A DNA stretch of 64,000 nucleotides from Luteimicrobium sp042670205 (lineage in GTDB: Bacteria > Actinomycetota > Actinomycetes > Actinomycetales > Cellulomonadaceae): positions 62,001-126,000 of the forward strand of contig NZ_JBHUWD010000004.1 of NCBI RefSeq assembly GCF_042670205.1, given 5' to 3'. Position 1 is the first letter of the stretch, and each line of letters begins with the position of its first letter. The position numbers and the translations under genes were made by a program. Below, one piece after another: positions 25,314 through 33,515 of this stretch. The notes beneath the pieces were generated by a model. It was not told where the DNA came from and did not search any database. It saw nothing but the letters and a program-made list of their open reading frames with translations.

Positions 25314-25745
25314 TCAGTTGCTGGGCGCGATCGACACGATGCGCCACTGCGAGCCGCCCTTGCCGTCGGGCGTCACGTTGACGAGCCAGTTGTCGTAGGT
25401 GACCGACGACGGGTCCTTGCCGGCGTCCTCGATCTGCTTCTTCGCCGCGGCGGTCATGCCGGTCTCGCTCTGCACGAGCGCCACCACGTCGTCCTGGCCC
25501 TTGGCGACCGTCAGGCTGACCTGGCCGTGGTACGGGGTCGCCTTGGCGTCGGGGAACTTCTCGTTGATGGTGTCGGCGAGCTTCTGCGCCGCGATGTCCG
25601 CGGGACGCTGGGTCGCGGCCTCCGTGGACGTGGCGGCGGAGGTCGTCGTGGTGGTGGACGACGCGTCGTCGTCCGAGCTGCAGGCCGCGGCCCCGAACCC
25701 GATCAGGGCGGCGACGGGCAGGGCGATCAGGGCGGTCTTCTTCAT
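25314..25745 (-). CDS. Putative lipoprotein, DUF4333-like
   Basis: This 143-residue protein has signal peptide MKKTALIALPVAALIGFGAAAC with lipobox GAAAC (Cys 22), then a Ser/Thr/Asp linker. A soluble domain (ADTINEKFPDAKATPYHGQV ... NWLVNVTPDG) resembles the DUF4333-type fold. AAGGAG lies nine bases before the ATG at 25745. Function is unknown; it would sit on the outer face of the membrane. It is monocistronic, between prfB and the Tad operon. Confidence 0.75.
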   Translation of the reverse strand: MKKTALIALPVAALIGFGAAACSSDDDASSTTTTTSAATSTEAATQRPADIAAQKLADTINEKFPDAKATPYHGQVSLTVAKGQDDVVALVQSETGMTAAAKKQIEDAGKDPSSVTYDNWLVNVTPDGKGGSQWRIVSIAPSN

Positions 25746-26079
25746 GGGAACGGGCTCCTTCGTCAGTTGCGTATGTGATCTCGTCAACGTCACCGCGTGC
25801 ATCCGACGCCGTCACGGACCGCAGGGCACGACGCAGCCGCGCGCGGCGTCAGCTCGGAGAACTGCTCTGGAGGACGAGGTGCGGGCTGCGCGACGATGCG
25901 ACCGTCAGGCGCGGTGCGGCGGCACTGGCCCCGGTGAACTGCCGGGCCAACGTCGTCGGAACGCCGACGACGGGCCGCACCCACGAACGGGATGCCAAAA
26001 AACAAGTTAACACTGCTGCCGTTCATCCCTCGCACACATATGGAGAGGGCGTCCGGACCGGAGCGTGACACCTCGGGCG
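25746..26079. other. 334-base intergenic region
   Basis: No convincing gene is present. Short open frames on either strand lack family features and ribosome sites. A short AT-rich island (GCCAAAAAACAAGTTAACAC near 25994-26013) stands out in otherwise GC-rich DNA. The promoter of the lipoprotein gene should lie at the left end. No terminator is clearly visible after the Tad operon. Confidence 0.5.
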
Positions 26080-26535
26080 TCAGTCGGCGCGGGCGCGGGC
26101 GTCGGCGGTCACCACGACGCCGCCCGAGAACCCCGCGGTCGCCCACGTCAGGAGCGTCGGCCGCACCCGGGCCCGGAGGACGACCTCCGCGGTGCGCCCG
26201 TCGGGCGTCGAGGCGCTCACGACGTGCACCTCCTGGTACCCGGCGACAAGCTCCGGCGAGTCCGTGAGGACCGCCGTCACCGCGTCGCTGACCTGGGCGT
26301 CCGAGAGCACGATCGTCGGCGCGACGCCCCCGCGCCGGCTCTGGAAGTACAGGTCCTGGTCGAGGCGGTCGGCGGCGTCGAGGGCGATCTGGTCGGCGGC
26401 GTCGTACAGGCGCTTGCGCTCCAGGTGCACCGACGACGCCGAGGCGACCGCGAGGACGAGCCCCAGTGCGAGCACCACCACACCGATGGTGAGCAGCATG
26501 ATCTGACCGGACTCCCGGTCCTCCGCGCGCCCCAT
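26080..26535 (-). CDS. Tad pilus-associated TadG/Rv3654c-like protein
   Basis: This 151-residue protein begins RESGQIMLLTIGVVVLALGLVLAV, a single N-terminal hydrophobic helix of the kind in TadE/TadG minor pilins, followed by a soluble beta-rich domain. ATG 26535 overlaps the upstream TadE-like stop (TGATG). It is the last gene of the pilus operon, matching the position of Rv3654c in Mycobacterium. It is probably a minor pseudopilin or assembly factor. Confidence 0.75.
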   Translation of the reverse strand: MGRAEDRESGQIMLLTIGVVVLALGLVLAVASASSVHLERKRLYDAADQIALDAADRLDQDLYFQSRRGGVAPTIVLSDAQVSDAVTAVLTDSPELVAGYQEVHVVSASTPDGRTAEVVLRARVRPTLLTWATAGFSGGVVVTADARARAD

Positions 26536-26981
26536 CACCACCCCGACAGGTCGACGTACCGCGGGAACGTGCCGTGCGCGGTGGCCTCCACGGGGACCGC
26601 GAGCGGGACGTGGGTGCGCACGAACGCCGGGACCATCGGCAGCGTGACCTCGACGCGGACCCGCGCGACGACGGCCGTCCCGGACGTCCCGCACGCGCCG
26701 CCGAGGCACGCCAGCGACACCGCGCCCGCCGGGTCGCCGAGCGGGACGTGCTGGTCGGCGAACGCGAGCCGCGTCGCGTCGACGGCGAGGGCCGTCCCGG
26801 ACCCCTGGTCCGGCGCCATCACGAAGACCCGGGCCGCGCCGCTCGCGGCCGACTCCGCCGCGAACGTGGCGGCCTGGACCCGGCCGACCGTGAGCACGAG
26901 GTAGACCAGCGGCACCAGCAGCACGAGGCTCGCGCCGAGGAACTCGACGAGCGCGCTGCCGTCCTCCCGTGCGCCCCTCAT
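26535..26981 (-). CDS. TadE-like minor pilin
   Basis: This 148-residue protein has the TadE feature EDGSALVEFLGASLVLLVPLVYLVL: a Glu inside the start of the hydrophobic helix, as in type IV-like pilins processed by TadV. The extracellular part has one Cys pair (ACLGGACG). ATG 26981 overlaps the upstream gene's stop (ATGA). It is part of the Tad/Flp pilus operon. Confidence 0.8.
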   Translation of the reverse strand: MRGAREDGSALVEFLGASLVLLVPLVYLVLTVGRVQAATFAAESAASGAARVFVMAPDQGSGTALAVDATRLAFADQHVPLGDPAGAVSLACLGGACGTSGTAVVARVRVEVTLPMVPAFVRTHVPLAVPVEATAHGTFPRYVDLSGW

Positions 26982-27430
26982 CGCGGCTCCCGCACGGCGT
27001 GCCCGACGACGTCGATCACGCCGCCCGGACCGAGCAGGCCCACGACCGGCAGTGGTGCCTCGACCGACACCTCGACGACGTCGACGCCGTCCCGCGTGGT
27101 GTACCGGGCGGTCACGTCCCGCGCGTACCGCGCCGACAGGTCCGCGCTGATGAGGTCGCGGGTCCGCCGGACCGCGTCGTCAGGACCTCGGTCGGCGCGC
27201 GCGCCGTAACGTGCGCCCTCCGCGGCGCTGTCGACGAGCATCGACCGGACGTGCTGGGCCAGGGCGACCTGGATCACGCCCAGGAACAGGACCACGAGCA
27301 GGACCGAGACGAGGACGAAGTCGACGACCGCGGACCCGCGCTCGCTGCTGCCGCGCCCCACGGTCCCGTCTGCCACGTGGCCGGCACTGCGAGGAAGCGG
27401 CGCGCGTGCCGACGACGCCCGTGGGCTCAC
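26978..27430 (-). CDS. TadE-family pilus assembly protein
   Basis: This 150-residue protein has a 28-residue polar leader then SERGSAVVDFVLVSVLLVVLFLGVIQVAL, the TadE-type helix with an acidic residue (Asp) at position +5 after the Gly. Next comes a helix ending RSMLVDSAAEGARYGA, a typical TadE motif. GTG 27430 overlaps the DUF4244 stop. It is likely a pseudopilin of the Tad system. Confidence 0.8.
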   Translation of the reverse strand: MSPRASSARAPLPRSAGHVADGTVGRGSSERGSAVVDFVLVSVLLVVLFLGVIQVALAQHVRSMLVDSAAEGARYGARADRGPDDAVRRTRDLISADLSARYARDVTARYTTRDGVDVVEVSVEAPLPVVGLLGPGGVIDVVGHAVREPR

Positions 27431-27666
27431 GGGCCCTTGACGCTGTTGATCGCGTTGGTGAACGTCGAGGTCAGGGCCGGGCCCGCGATCGCCCAGAGCG
27501 CGATGACGAGGCCCGCCGTCATGAGCGTCACGAGCACCCAGCCGGGCACGTCGCCGCGCTCCGCGTCGTCGTCGCGGCGAGCCGCACCGGCGCGCACGCG
27601 CGCCACGGCGGAGCCCGCCCACGTGTGCACGCGACGGCTCGCGAGCTCGATCAGGGGCTTCTTCAC
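27427..27666 (-). CDS. DUF4244 Flp-type pilin
   Basis: This 79-residue protein ends with a hydrophobic helix VPGWVLVTLMTAGLVIALWAIAG and a short polar tail, the layout of actinobacterial DUF4244 proteins that are the probable major Flp pilin. GTG 27666 has GGAGG five bases upstream. A separate strong ribosome site and the 67-base gap after tadC suggest a higher expression level, as expected for the major subunit. Confidence 0.82.
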   Translation of the reverse strand: MKKPLIELASRRVHTWAGSAVARVRAGAARRDDDAERGDVPGWVLVTLMTAGLVIALWAIAGPALTSTFTNAINSVKGP

Positions 27667-27733
27667 TGCTACCTCCGGTGTTTCAGGCTGGTGCTCGACG
27701 CGCGGCGCGGTCGCCGAGGGGAAGCGGGCGGGC

Positions 27734-28675
27734 TCACAGGCCGATCCGGAGCGTGACCAGACTCGGGAACACGGCGAACACGACCGTGACGGGCAGCACG
27801 AGGAACACGACGGGAATCATCATCGCGACCTCCTTCTTGCCGCCGGTCTCCATGAGCGCGCGGCGTCCGGCCTCGCGGACGTCCTGCGCCTGCGCGCGGA
27901 GCACCTCGGCGAGGGGGGTGCCGCGCTCGACGGCGACGGACACGCCGTCCGCGAACCGTGTGACGGCGGGCAACGCGACACGGTCCGCGAGCTGCTCGAG
28001 CGCCCGGACCAGCGAGGTGCCCGACCGCACGGCCGCGAGCGCGAGGCCGAGCTCCTCCGCGAGCGCGCCGTGCGCCGTCCGACGCACCCGGTCGAGAGCG
28101 CCGACGGGCGACTCGCCGGCGGTCACGGCGAGCGCGAGCAGCTCCGCGACGGTCGGGAACTCGGCGAGGATCCGCTCCTCCCGGGCCGCGACCTCGCGGC
28201 CCAGCAGGTAGTCGCAGACGAGGGCACCCGCGAGGCCGCACACCACCACGAGAGCGAAGAGCGGCACGACCGACGCTCCCCGTGCGACGAGCAGCAGCAC
28301 GGCCAGCGCGAGGCCGACGGCGAGCCCGACCACCGCGAACACGACCTGTCGGGCGCGGTACTGCTCGACGCTCTCGGAGCGGCCCGCCCGCGCGAGCCGC
28401 CGGGCGAGCTCGGAACGGGACGGGCCGAACCGCTCGAACGCCCGGCCGATGTCGTCGAGCCACGGTGCGACGAGACGCTCGAGAGCGCCGAACGGTGTGC
28501 GCACGGGCGCCTGCGCGAGCAGGGCCGACTCGGCCGAGTGGGCGCGGAGCCACGGCGCGACGCGGTCCGCCAAGGTCGTCCGGCGTGCTCGCAGGCGCGC
28601 CACGACCAGGAGGACGCCGAGCGCGAAGGCGGCGCCCGCGACGGCACCCCACGCGCCGAGATGGGACGTCGTCAT
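27734..28675 (-). CDS. tadC: Tad pilus inner-membrane protein TadC (T2SSF family)
   Basis: This 313-residue type II secretion F-domain protein has an N-terminal helix, two central helices (about 125-170) and a final pair ending in VFLVLPVTVVFAVFPSLV. The F domain (EFPTVAELLALAVTAGESP ... GTPLAEVLRAQAQDVREAGR) is clear. ATG 28675 overlaps the tadB stop (ATGA). With TadB it forms the pilus assembly platform that TadA powers. Confidence 0.9.
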   Translation of the reverse strand: MTTSHLGAWGAVAGAAFALGVLLVVARLRARRTTLADRVAPWLRAHSAESALLAQAPVRTPFGALERLVAPWLDDIGRAFERFGPSRSELARRLARAGRSESVEQYRARQVVFAVVGLAVGLALAVLLLVARGASVVPLFALVVVCGLAGALVCDYLLGREVAAREERILAEFPTVAELLALAVTAGESPVGALDRVRRTAHGALAEELGLALAAVRSGTSLVRALEQLADRVALPAVTRFADGVSVAVERGTPLAEVLRAQAQDVREAGRRALMETGGKKEVAMMIPVVFLVLPVTVVFAVFPSLVTLRIGL

Positions 28676-29529
28676 CGCAGCACCCGCGTCTCCTCGGGCA
28701 GGCGCCCGATCCGGATCATGAGGCGGTACGCGAGAGCGCAGCACGCGGCCCCGAGGCCGAGCACCGCGACCCCGGCGACCGAGTCGTAGGCGCGCGCCGT
28801 CTCCGGCCGGGTCGCGAGCAGCGCCAGCACGACCCAGGGGCCGGCGACGGCGAGCCGGGCGGCGTTGATCGTCCACGACTGCCGTGCCTCGAGCTCCCCG
28901 CGGGTCCGGGCGTCCTCGCGCAGGAAGGCCGAGAGGGTCCGCAGCAGACGTCCCAGGTCGGTGCCGCCCACGTCGCGCGTCATGCGGAGCGCCTCGACGA
29001 TCCTGTCGCCGACCGGGTCGGCGAGCCGCGCCTTGAGGGCGTCCAAGCATGCCGAGAACCGTCCGGACGCCCGGAAGTCGCTCGCGAAGGCGCGGAACTG
29101 GGGACGGAGCTCGACGGGCCCCCGCTCGCCGAGCTGCGCGACGGCCTCGGGCAGCGACAGACCGGCGCGCACGCCCGACGCCAGGTGGTCCACGACCTCG
29201 GGCCAGACCTCCCGCAGCGCGACACGACGCCGGCGGGCGCGCGACCGGACGAGCATCGACGGGATCCCTGCCGCCAGCAGCGCGAACGCGAGGCTGATGG
29301 TCCCGGACCGCGTGAACACGAACCCGAACAGCGCCACCACTACCCCGACGACGGCGCTCGCACCTGCGAGCCCGCCGGGCGTCACGCCCGTCGCGCCGGC
29401 CTGGACGAGCAGGTCCTGCGTGCGGGCCGACCAGCCGTCGTCGCGGCGTGCGCGGGGCGTGGGCGCCCACCACGCCGTCCACACCGAGCACAGGCCCGCC
29501 CCGAGCAGGAGCCCGACGACGACGCCCAT
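28672..29529 (-). CDS. tadB: Tad pilus inner-membrane protein TadB (T2SSF family)
   Basis: This 285-residue T2SSF protein has two N-terminal helices, a cytoplasmic F domain (WPEVVDHLASGVRAGLSLPEA ... GTDLGRLLRTLSAFLRED) and two C-terminal helices. ATG 29529 overlaps the tadA stop by one base (TGATG), so its translation normally depends on ribosomes finishing tadA. Disruption of tadA by the mobile element may therefore lower tadB expression too. Confidence 0.9.
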   Translation of the reverse strand: MGVVVGLLLGAGLCSVWTAWWAPTPRARRDDGWSARTQDLLVQAGATGVTPGGLAGASAVVGVVVALFGFVFTRSGTISLAFALLAAGIPSMLVRSRARRRRVALREVWPEVVDHLASGVRAGLSLPEAVAQLGERGPVELRPQFRAFASDFRASGRFSACLDALKARLADPVGDRIVEALRMTRDVGGTDLGRLLRTLSAFLREDARTRGELEARQSWTINAARLAVAGPWVVLALLATRPETARAYDSVAGVAVLGLGAACCALAYRLMIRIGRLPEETRVLR

Positions 29530-30170
29530 CAGCGCTCCCCGCGGAACGCGTCGGCGAAGGACGGGGCCGGCGCGGCCGGGTACGTCACGGCCTGCCCCGG
29601 CTGGTCCCCGCGGCGGGCGTCGTGCGGTCGTCCGCCCGCGAGCAGCGCGAGGACGTCGATCCCGGCCCGTTCGTACCGGTCCAGCGCCGGCGGGACGCCG
29701 TCCCCGCGCACCAGCTCACCGCCGGAGCGTCCGCCTCCGACGCGCTGGAAGATCGTGGACGTCTCGACGACGCCCTGCTCGACGCGCCCGGGCACACCCA
29801 CGATCTCGCGCACCTGCCGGCGTCCGTCGGCTGCGACGCCCAGGTGCACGACGACGTCGACCGACGACGCGACAGTGGGGAGCACGAAGCGGTCGGAGAC
29901 GTTCTCCCCGGCGAGCAGCGGGAGGGCGGTCATCTTGCCGATGGCCTCGCGCGCCGAGCTCGCGTGAAGGGTGCACATCCCGGGGATGCCCGAGTTGAGC
30001 GCGATGAGGAGGTCGAACGCCTCGGCCTCGCGGACCTCACCGATGACGATCCGGTCGGGGCGCATGCGCAGCGCCTCCTTGACCAGCCGCCGGAGCGTGA
30101 TCTCACCGGTGCCCTCGAGGCTCGGCTGGCGGCACTGCATGGCCACGAGGTCCCGTGCGGCGATGCGCAG
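29529..30170 (-). pseudogene. tadA: tadA, 3' part, cut off by the mobile element
   Basis: The last 213 codons of the pilus ATPase gene, from CGC ATC GCC at 30167, carry Walker B (RMRPDRIVIGEVREAEAFDLL) and the His-box segment (GMCTLHASSAREAI). The matching 5' part is at 44,474-45,172 on the same strand. Across the att core CTG the two join in frame to give ELRIAARDLV and a 445-residue TadA. While the element is present, this fragment can be read only from an ATG at 30194 inside the att arm and lacks Walker A, so it is not functional. Confidence 0.93.
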
Positions 30171-30206
30171 TACATACAACCGTAGAACACACATGTGGAC
30201 TACGGT
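30150..30206. other. Attachment site at left end of the element
   Basis: The core AG (30169-30170; CT on the minus strand) separates tadA sequence on the left from element DNA on the right. On the element side come eight bases, ACCGTAG (30179-30185), four bases, then CACATGTG (30190-30197). The other end has the same half-site in mirror image. An extra CTACGGT follows at 30200-30206. Confidence 0.85.
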
Positions 30207-30291
30207 GGAGCACGACCGGAAACAAGAAGCGCCCCGCCCGGTGCGGCAACACCAGACGGGGCCGGCAACCGCCTACAGAGGAGGCAGCGCC

Positions 30292-30792
30292 ATGTTCAAG
30301 GGAACCACCGACCAGACGGCTGATACACCCGAGGTCAGCCACTACGACCGGCTCAGCGATGAGCTGAAGGCACTCATCGACGCGCGGCCCGTCTTCGACC
30401 GCGAGGAGGCGGCGAACGCGCTCGACCCCCGAGAGGTGGTCGACGGCGAACCGTTGACCATCGCCGAGGCTCGAGACGTTGTCGAGTACTTTGTGCCCAC
30501 CACCCCCGCCCCGCCCAGCTTCGAGACCCCTGCCTGGGCGGTGAACGTGGGCGAGTGGGAGTGGTCCGGCGGCGAGTGGTCACGCTGGTCCTACGGGAAG
30601 CCCGTGTCGTTCACCGGTGAGCGCGGAGAAGTCGTCGAGCTTCGTGCCGAGATCTGGCAGAACGTGAGTAGCGACGGCCACGACCAGAAGGTCAGCCTTG
30701 ACCTCCCATTCGAATCGCTCGACTCTCCCGAGGAGTGCCGCGCGATGGCCAAGGCGCTCCTCGACGTCGCCGACACGTTCGAGTCCGCCTAG
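30292..30792 (+). CDS. Hypothetical protein of the element, 166 residues
   Basis: No family is recognised. The acidic, soluble product has helical N-terminal half (LSDELKALIDARPVFDREEA) and a C-terminal beta domain with WEWSGGEWSRWSYGKPVSF. ATG 30292 has GAGGAGG seven bases upstream, which is why it was preferred over an in-frame ATG at 30193 inside the att arm. It is the first rightward gene, so it lies next to the crossover site. Confidence 0.65.
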   Translation: MFKGTTDQTADTPEVSHYDRLSDELKALIDARPVFDREEAANALDPREVVDGEPLTIAEARDVVEYFVPTTPAPPSFETPAWAVNVGEWEWSGGEWSRWSYGKPVSFTGERGEVVELRAEIWQNVSSDGHDQKVSLDLPFESLDSPEECRAMAKALLDVADTFESA

Positions 30793-30862
30793 CAGAAGCC
30801 GCTGGCCTCCGGCGCCGTCAGCGCGGCGCCGGAGGCCAGCGTTCTCGGGCAGAATCCCGGAG

Positions 30863-31111
30863 ATGACGGACGACCAGGCACAGTCGCCTCTTATGACGCG
30901 CGAAGAGGCCGCCGCCTACCTGAGACAGAAGGTCTCGTGGGTGCGCGACCACCGGCACGAGATCCCGCACATCAAGGTCGGGCGGCGGGTCTTCTACACG
31001 CGAGAACTTCTAGACGGGTACTTGGCTTCGAAGACCGCGACGCCGCTCCCCCGGCCTCGACCTGGCGCCGCTCGGAGTGTTCGATCGCGGTCGAAGCGGC
31101 GGACCGCATGA
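30863..31111 (+). CDS. Excisionase-like HTH protein
   Basis: This 82-residue protein is essentially one AlpA/Xis-type winged helix: LMTREEAAAYLRQKVSWVRD, then HIKVGRRVFYTRELLDGYL, followed by a basic tail. Such proteins act as recombination directionality factors or small regulators. ATG 30863 lies eight bases after CAGAAT; no good ribosome site is present. Its stop overlaps the next gene's ATG (ATGA). It is a candidate RDF for the serine integrase, but the assignment among several HTH genes is open. Confidence 0.75.
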   Translation: MTDDQAQSPLMTREEAAAYLRQKVSWVRDHRHEIPHIKVGRRVFYTRELLDGYLASKTATPLPRPRPGAARSVRSRSKRRTA

Positions 31112-31314
31112 ACGGACAATCGGGCGAGGATGAGCCGGGCCCGCGGGTGTTCTCCCTCGCCCAGGTCGCTGAGCGGCTGGCAGGCGTGAGCGTCCGAACG
31201 GTCCAGCGACTCATCCACGACGGCGACCTCAACGTCGTCTACCTGCGCGGGAAGCCGGTAGTGACGCCCGAGGAATTGGCGCCCTTCATCACTTCGCTGC
31301 GTACCGCACCGTGA
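31108..31314 (+). CDS. Small HTH DNA-binding protein
   Basis: This 68-residue protein carries a MerR/excisionase-type helix-turn-helix: VFSLAQVAERLAGVSVRTVQ and LIHDGDLNVVYLRGKPVVTPEE. It is translationally coupled to the preceding excisionase-like gene (ATGA at 31108-31111). It probably binds DNA at the att site or an operator in the element. Confidence 0.7.
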   Translation: MNGQSGEDEPGPRVFSLAQVAERLAGVSVRTVQRLIHDGDLNVVYLRGKPVVTPEELAPFITSLRTAP

Positions 31315-31366
31315 CGCTCGCCGTCGGCTGCTGACGCGCATGACGCCAGGAGGCTAGGCTCGCACG

Positions 31367-32062
31367 GTGCCCGAGTCAGCACCGGAGCCTCGCCTCCTAA
31401 CCGTGGGAGAACTCGCCCAGTTGCTCGGCGTCTCGACGACCTGGGTAGGCCAGCGAGCGCACGACGGCGAGCTTCCTGCCTACAAGGTCGGCAAGAACTG
31501 GCGGTTCGACGCGGAGCAGGTGGGTAACTGGCTGAGCCTCAAGGGCAACCGCGCCACGTACTCGGCACCACCCCGCTTCACTCTGCCCGACAGCCGGACC
31601 GCCTCCGGTCCCGCGCCTCAGTACCCGGTCAGGCTCGACGACGCCCTGAGCGCGGACGAGGCGGCAGAACGATTAAAGGTTCCCGTCGATGCGATCAAGC
31701 GTTGGGCGCGGATGGGGATGCTCCCAGGCGTCAAGACGGGGCCCTCTTGGCGGATCGATCGCCACGCGTTCGAGCGATGGCTCGAGATCCTGGCCGAGCA
31801 TCCGCTCGACCACCTCGAGCCTGGGCGACTGCGGACGAGCGCGACGATCGAGCGGATCGAGGCGTTCCTGCTGGTGACTGGCCACGGGCATATGACGCCA
31901 AGCCCGGGGTCGTGGAAGCGCCATGGGGGCAAGATCCCGACGTGGGCCGAGGTCGTTGCACCGCTTCCGGCAAACGCCGCTCACCAGACGTCACCAGCGG
32001 CTCGCTCTCTACCTGGCGCGACGCGAAGGGAGCGCTCGCGCTCGGCTCGGCGGCCGCGGTGA
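31367..32062 (+). CDS. Protein with two tandem excisionase-type HTH domains
   Basis: This 231-residue protein has a first HTH at residues about 9-55 (LLTVGELAQLLGVSTTWVGQ ... AYKVGKNWRFDAEQVGNWL) and a second at 88-135 (LSADEAAERLKVPVDAIKRW ... GVKTGPSWRIDRHAFERWL). A C-terminal Arg/Ser-rich tail ends it. The duplicated design would allow one chain to bind two half-sites. GTG 31367 lies six bases after TAGGCT, predicting a leaderless transcript. It is likely a regulator or architectural protein of the element. Confidence 0.75.
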   Translation: MPESAPEPRLLTVGELAQLLGVSTTWVGQRAHDGELPAYKVGKNWRFDAEQVGNWLSLKGNRATYSAPPRFTLPDSRTASGPAPQYPVRLDDALSADEAAERLKVPVDAIKRWARMGMLPGVKTGPSWRIDRHAFERWLEILAEHPLDHLEPGRLRTSATIERIEAFLLVTGHGHMTPSPGSWKRHGGKIPTWAEVVAPLPANAAHQTSPAARSLPGATRRERSRSARRPR

Positions 32063-32083
32063 GCCGACCCTAGAACGACAAAC

Positions 32084-32118
32084 GCCCCCCAGCGGCCCGC
32101 GTGGGCTTGCTGGGGGGC
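32084..32118. terminator. Strong hairpin after the HTH genes
   Basis: GCCCCCCAGC (32084-32093) and GCTGGGGGGC (32109-32118) form a perfect 10-bp stem. A secondary GGCCC/GGGCT stem lies in the loop. It follows the rightward HTH transcription unit and probably terminates it. Confidence 0.75.
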
Positions 32119-32153
32119 ATTCGCCATGGGAGCCCGATGAGATAGTGGGAAAT

Positions 32154-32534
32154 GTGACAGACGCCTATGGCATCCAGCACGAAGCGGCTCCCGTAGTCGC
32201 TCGCTTCTACGCCGCGCTCGAGGCTGGTGACCGCGAGGCTCTGCTCGCGCTTGTCACGCCGTCGTCACGGACGAGGTGGGGCGATTTCAGCGAGGTCATC
32301 GCTGAATACCAGTCGATCCCCAACCCTGGCACGATCACACCCTTCGAGCCTTCGATCGACGACGACCGTGTCCTGTTCGTGACCGTCGTCGACAACGTGA
32401 CCGAGACCATGCGCTCGGATGCTGACTACGTCGTCCGCGGATACATAGTCACCTTGGTGCGTGCGCCGTCGACCGGATGGCTCGTACACGGCTGGGGGCG
32501 CTACGTTCGGCCGGATCAGATCTCGAATGCGTGA
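32154..32534 (+). CDS. NTF2/SnoaL-like small protein
   Basis: This 126-residue protein has an N-terminal helix pattern (EAAPVVARFYAALEAGDREALLALVTPSSR) then four beta strands, the profile of the NTF2/SnoaL cone fold. It has no catalytic signature that can be trusted. GTG 32154 is used; no ribosome site is evident, and TAGTGG precedes it. Function in the element is unknown. Confidence 0.55.
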   Translation: MTDAYGIQHEAAPVVARFYAALEAGDREALLALVTPSSRTRWGDFSEVIAEYQSIPNPGTITPFEPSIDDDRVLFVTVVDNVTETMRSDADYVVRGYIVTLVRAPSTGWLVHGWGRYVRPDQISNA

Positions 32535-32572
32535 GCGGTTCTCCCGACTCGGGCATCGATCCAGGCCGAGCG

Positions 32573-32938
32573 TCAGCCGCAGATGCTCTCGGCAAGCTCT
32601 TGGACGGGCGTGAGGTCGAGTTTCGCTCCCGGGTTGTCCGGGTCGTCCTTCCAGATATCGAAGATGTCGTCGTACTCCCCCGTCTGCTTCGCGAGGCCAT
32701 TGACCGCATAGGACTGGCCACCTGCGGCGATCACGAGCTGGTTGTTGCCGGGACACAGGACTGAGACCTTGTCGACCGTGAGCGGCCAGGTCTCGCCATG
32801 GTCCGCCGCATAGGAGACACCGTCGATTGGCTGGTCGGCGAGGCCATCGTTCGAGGTGCCCGAGTCGGATGAGCATCCTGTGACCGCAAGAAGGATCGCA
32901 GCGGCTGCCGCCAGAGCAAGTGGACGAGTCAGCTTCAT
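32573..32938 (-). CDS. DUF2511-like lipoprotein encoded on the element
   Basis: This 121-residue protein has signal peptide MKLTRPLALAAAAAILLAV and lipobox VTGC (Cys 22). The mature domain has WPLTVDKVSVLC ... QSYAVNGLA, the DUF2511 pattern, and a C-terminal Cys, suggesting a disulfide. It would be exposed on the outer side of the membrane. A surface lipoprotein on an integrated element is often a superinfection-exclusion factor; that is inference only. Confidence 0.7.
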   Translation of the reverse strand: MKLTRPLALAAAAAILLAVTGCSSDSGTSNDGLADQPIDGVSYAADHGETWPLTVDKVSVLCPGNNQLVIAAGGQSYAVNGLAKQTGEYDDIFDIWKDDPDNPGAKLDLTPVQELAESICG

Positions 32939-33064
32939 GTAGCGAAGGATGCGCTGCTGCCGACGCCCGCCAGGAGGGGATAGCACGGACTTCACCCGCG
33001 TTGACCGGGTGATTTGCGGGACGACGCGTTGGTCACCGTCTCGAGCAGAAGCACGATCGGTCCC

Positions 33065-33262
33065 ATGAGTCTTCTTGATTGGCAGTGCGAAGGAACCGGC
33101 TGGGTGGCCCACGAAAATGGGGGCGACTTCCGCGTAACGCTCCTCCCGAACGGGAAGTGGAACCTTGACTACCCGGTCCCCCGCCCTTCAAACCTCGCCG
33201 AGTTCGACACGGCCGACGAGGCGAAGGAGTTCGCGGAAGACTGGCATCGCAACTGGTCCTAG
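33065..33262 (+). CDS. Hypothetical protein of the element, 65 residues
   Basis: This small soluble protein starts SLLDWQCEGTGWVAHENGGDF and continues with a strand-rich middle (RVTLLPNGKWNLDYPV) and a helix ending DTADEAKEFAEDWHRNWS, similar in layout to small phage-encoded proteins of unknown role. Start at ATG 33065 is the most compact choice; an earlier in-frame GTG exists at 33014. Confidence 0.5.
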   Translation: MSLLDWQCEGTGWVAHENGGDFRVTLLPNGKWNLDYPVPRPSNLAEFDTADEAKEFAEDWHRNWS

Positions 33263-33263
33263 G

Positions 33264-33515
33264 TCACGGCCTCCGCGGGATCGTTCGGTGCACGTCCTCT
33301 GAGCGCAGCCAGGAGATCTGCTCCGATCGCGGATCCTGTCCGTCTGCGAGCCACAGGACCATCACGCGCCCCTCGGCCCATCGGACCGCCCGCGCCGGCA
33401 CCAGCTCCTCGTGCGAGTCGTAGAGCAGCCGCACTATCACTGGGATGCTGCCCTGTGGCCGGGTTGGGATCCGCTGCGGCTTGTCCTCGTTGAGCGGTCG
33501 CCGCGATTCGAACAT
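33264..33515 (-). CDS. SOS-controlled small protein, 83 residues
   Basis: No family is recognised. The product starts MFESRRPLNEDKPQ and has a beta-rich core (VPARAVRWAEGRVMVLWLADG). Its ATG lies inside a LexA-type box (33508-33523) seven bases after TAGACT, so transcription should be leaderless and repressed by LexA until DNA damage. It may be a trigger (antirepressor or excision factor) linking the element to the SOS response. Confidence 0.65.
   Translation of the reverse strand: MFESRRPLNEDKPQRIPTRPQGSIPVIVRLLYDSHEELVPARAVRWAEGRVMVLWLADGQDPRSEQISWLRSEDVHRTIPRRP

Noticed and set aside
25790..26146. Minus-strand frame in the gap before the Tad operon's last gene
   Set aside because: No ribosome site or family feature, and it runs over the end of the TadG-like gene.
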